A stretch of DNA of 32,800 bases. Source: an uncultured Hungatella sp. Lineage in GTDB: Bacteria; Bacillota; Clostridia; Lachnospirales; Lachnospiraceae. The stretch spans positions 1-32,800 of the forward strand of contig CAMTAF010000036.1 in NCBI GenBank assembly GCA_947066955.1. The letters run 5' to 3'. The notes below the pieces were generated by a model that was not told the origin of the DNA, made no database searches, and worked only from the letters and a program-made list of their open reading frames with translations. The translations under genes and the position numbers were made by a program. Numbering within the stretch: position 1 is the first letter of the stretch; each line of letters opens with the position of its first letter. Below are positions 32,513 through 32,800 of the stretch, one piece after another.

Positions 32513-32800
32513 CTGTGCAATCGAGTAGGAGAGACCTTTCCCCCTACTCGCTGCGCCAGAGCGGGGCCGCGCAAGCGGCCACATTTCCTTTCCGCCCCGT
32601 GTGCAATCGAGTAGGGGAGGCCTTTCCCCTACTCGCTGCGCCGGGCCCCGGCCAGCTTTGCTGGCAAAACTCCTCTCGGGGCCCGTGCGGAATCGAGTAG
32701 GGGAGACCTTTCCCCCTACTCGCTGCGCCGGGGCGGGGCCGCGCCAGCGGCCACATTTCCTTTCCGCCCCGTGCGCAATTAAGTAGGGGAGATTTTCTCT
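32513..32800 (+). repeat. Family B structured repeat array, period 86, four units (last cut by window edge)
   Basis: The unit starts (tcgagtagg or close variant) fall at 32521, 32607, 32693 and 32779, exactly 86 bases apart. Each complete unit has hairpin 1, CGAGTAGG-type arms closing on CCTACTCG, then hairpin 2. Units 1 and 3 have inner arms GGCCGC/GCGGCC within GGGGC and CCCC arms. Unit 2 has a different hairpin 2 of the same total length: outer GGGCCCCG/CGGGGCCC and inner GCCAGC-TTT-GCTGGC. The array lies upstream of the promoter at 32462-32491. Open frames through it look spurious. Confidence 0.85.

Larger units (their letters stand above)
32437..32800. other. Right-end intergenic region
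   Basis: No gene is supported. It holds the ribosome site and promoter of the membrane protein gene (to 32491), a short spacer, and then the family B array to the window edge. Whether the array belongs to a transcript from beyond the window cannot be seen. Confidence 0.7.

Noticed and set aside
32476..32786. Several short open frames on both strands through the family B array
   Set aside because: They arise because the 86-base units lack stops in some frames; sequence conservation follows hairpins, not codons.
32513..32800. Possible CRISPR array
   Set aside because: The whole 86-base unit is repeated; there are no short repeats with unique spacers and no cas genes in view.

Overview
The window looks like a chromosomal segment of an anaerobic, endospore-forming member of the Clostridia, most likely a gut Lachnospiraceae relative. 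It carries most of a spoIIIA sporulation operon, and its GC-rich genes have strong GGAGG-type ribosome sites. It also has a YesM/YesN regulatory pair, carbohydrate (CUT1-type) ABC transport and folate one-carbon genes typical of these bacteria. Species cannot be fixed from the sequence.

Layout. (1) 1-4868, minus strand: spoIIIAA-AB-AC-AD-AE-AF-AG, with AG cut by the left edge just before its end. It is preceded by a roughly 190-base leader made almost entirely of two structured intergenic repeat types, behind a possible sigma-E promoter near 5065-5093. (2) 5154-5813: an AT-rich island with a shortened DUF3800 gene, its own promoter and a palindromic operator candidate. (3) 5973-18481, minus strand: a seven-gene glycosaminoglycan operon in transcription order solute-binding lipoprotein, two ABC permeases, GH88 unsaturated glucuronyl hydrolase, sulfatase, heparinase II/III-type lyase, and a 1527-residue secreted PL8 lyase with a wall-binding tail. 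(4) 18723-23676, plus strand and divergent: YesM-like kinase, YesN-like AraC response regulator and a second sulfatase. The likely flow is depolymerisation at the surface by PL8, import of oligosaccharides, then cytoplasmic lyase, sulfatase and GH88 action, with the two-component pair sensing the sugars. No ABC ATPase, sulfatase-maturing enzyme or ketogluconate pathway gene is in the window. (5) 23882-26832: HEAT-like protein, a deleted Fic relic, rlmH, GNAT, an unknown protein and an orphan OmpR-type regulator. (6) 26914-28185: ComEA-like protein and YdcZ-type membrane protein. (7) 28405-32436, minus strand: a membrane protein, acetamidase/formamidase, formimino-THF cyclodeaminase and FolD, which fits one-carbon/formimino metabolism. 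(8) 32513-32800: an exact 86-base-period array of structured repeats.

The most unusual content is the pair of intergenic repeat families. Family A (7 copies, 87 bases when intact) starts at or within the stop codon of an upstream gene, begins with a Shine-Dalgarno-like GGAGGA, and folds into hairpins whose arms covary between copies. In two places one arm is complementary to the ribosome site of the next gene (spoIIIAC, comEA-like), so these copies may be structured translational regulators within operons. Family B (period 86) contains one unit in which the second hairpin is replaced by a different sequence that folds the same way.
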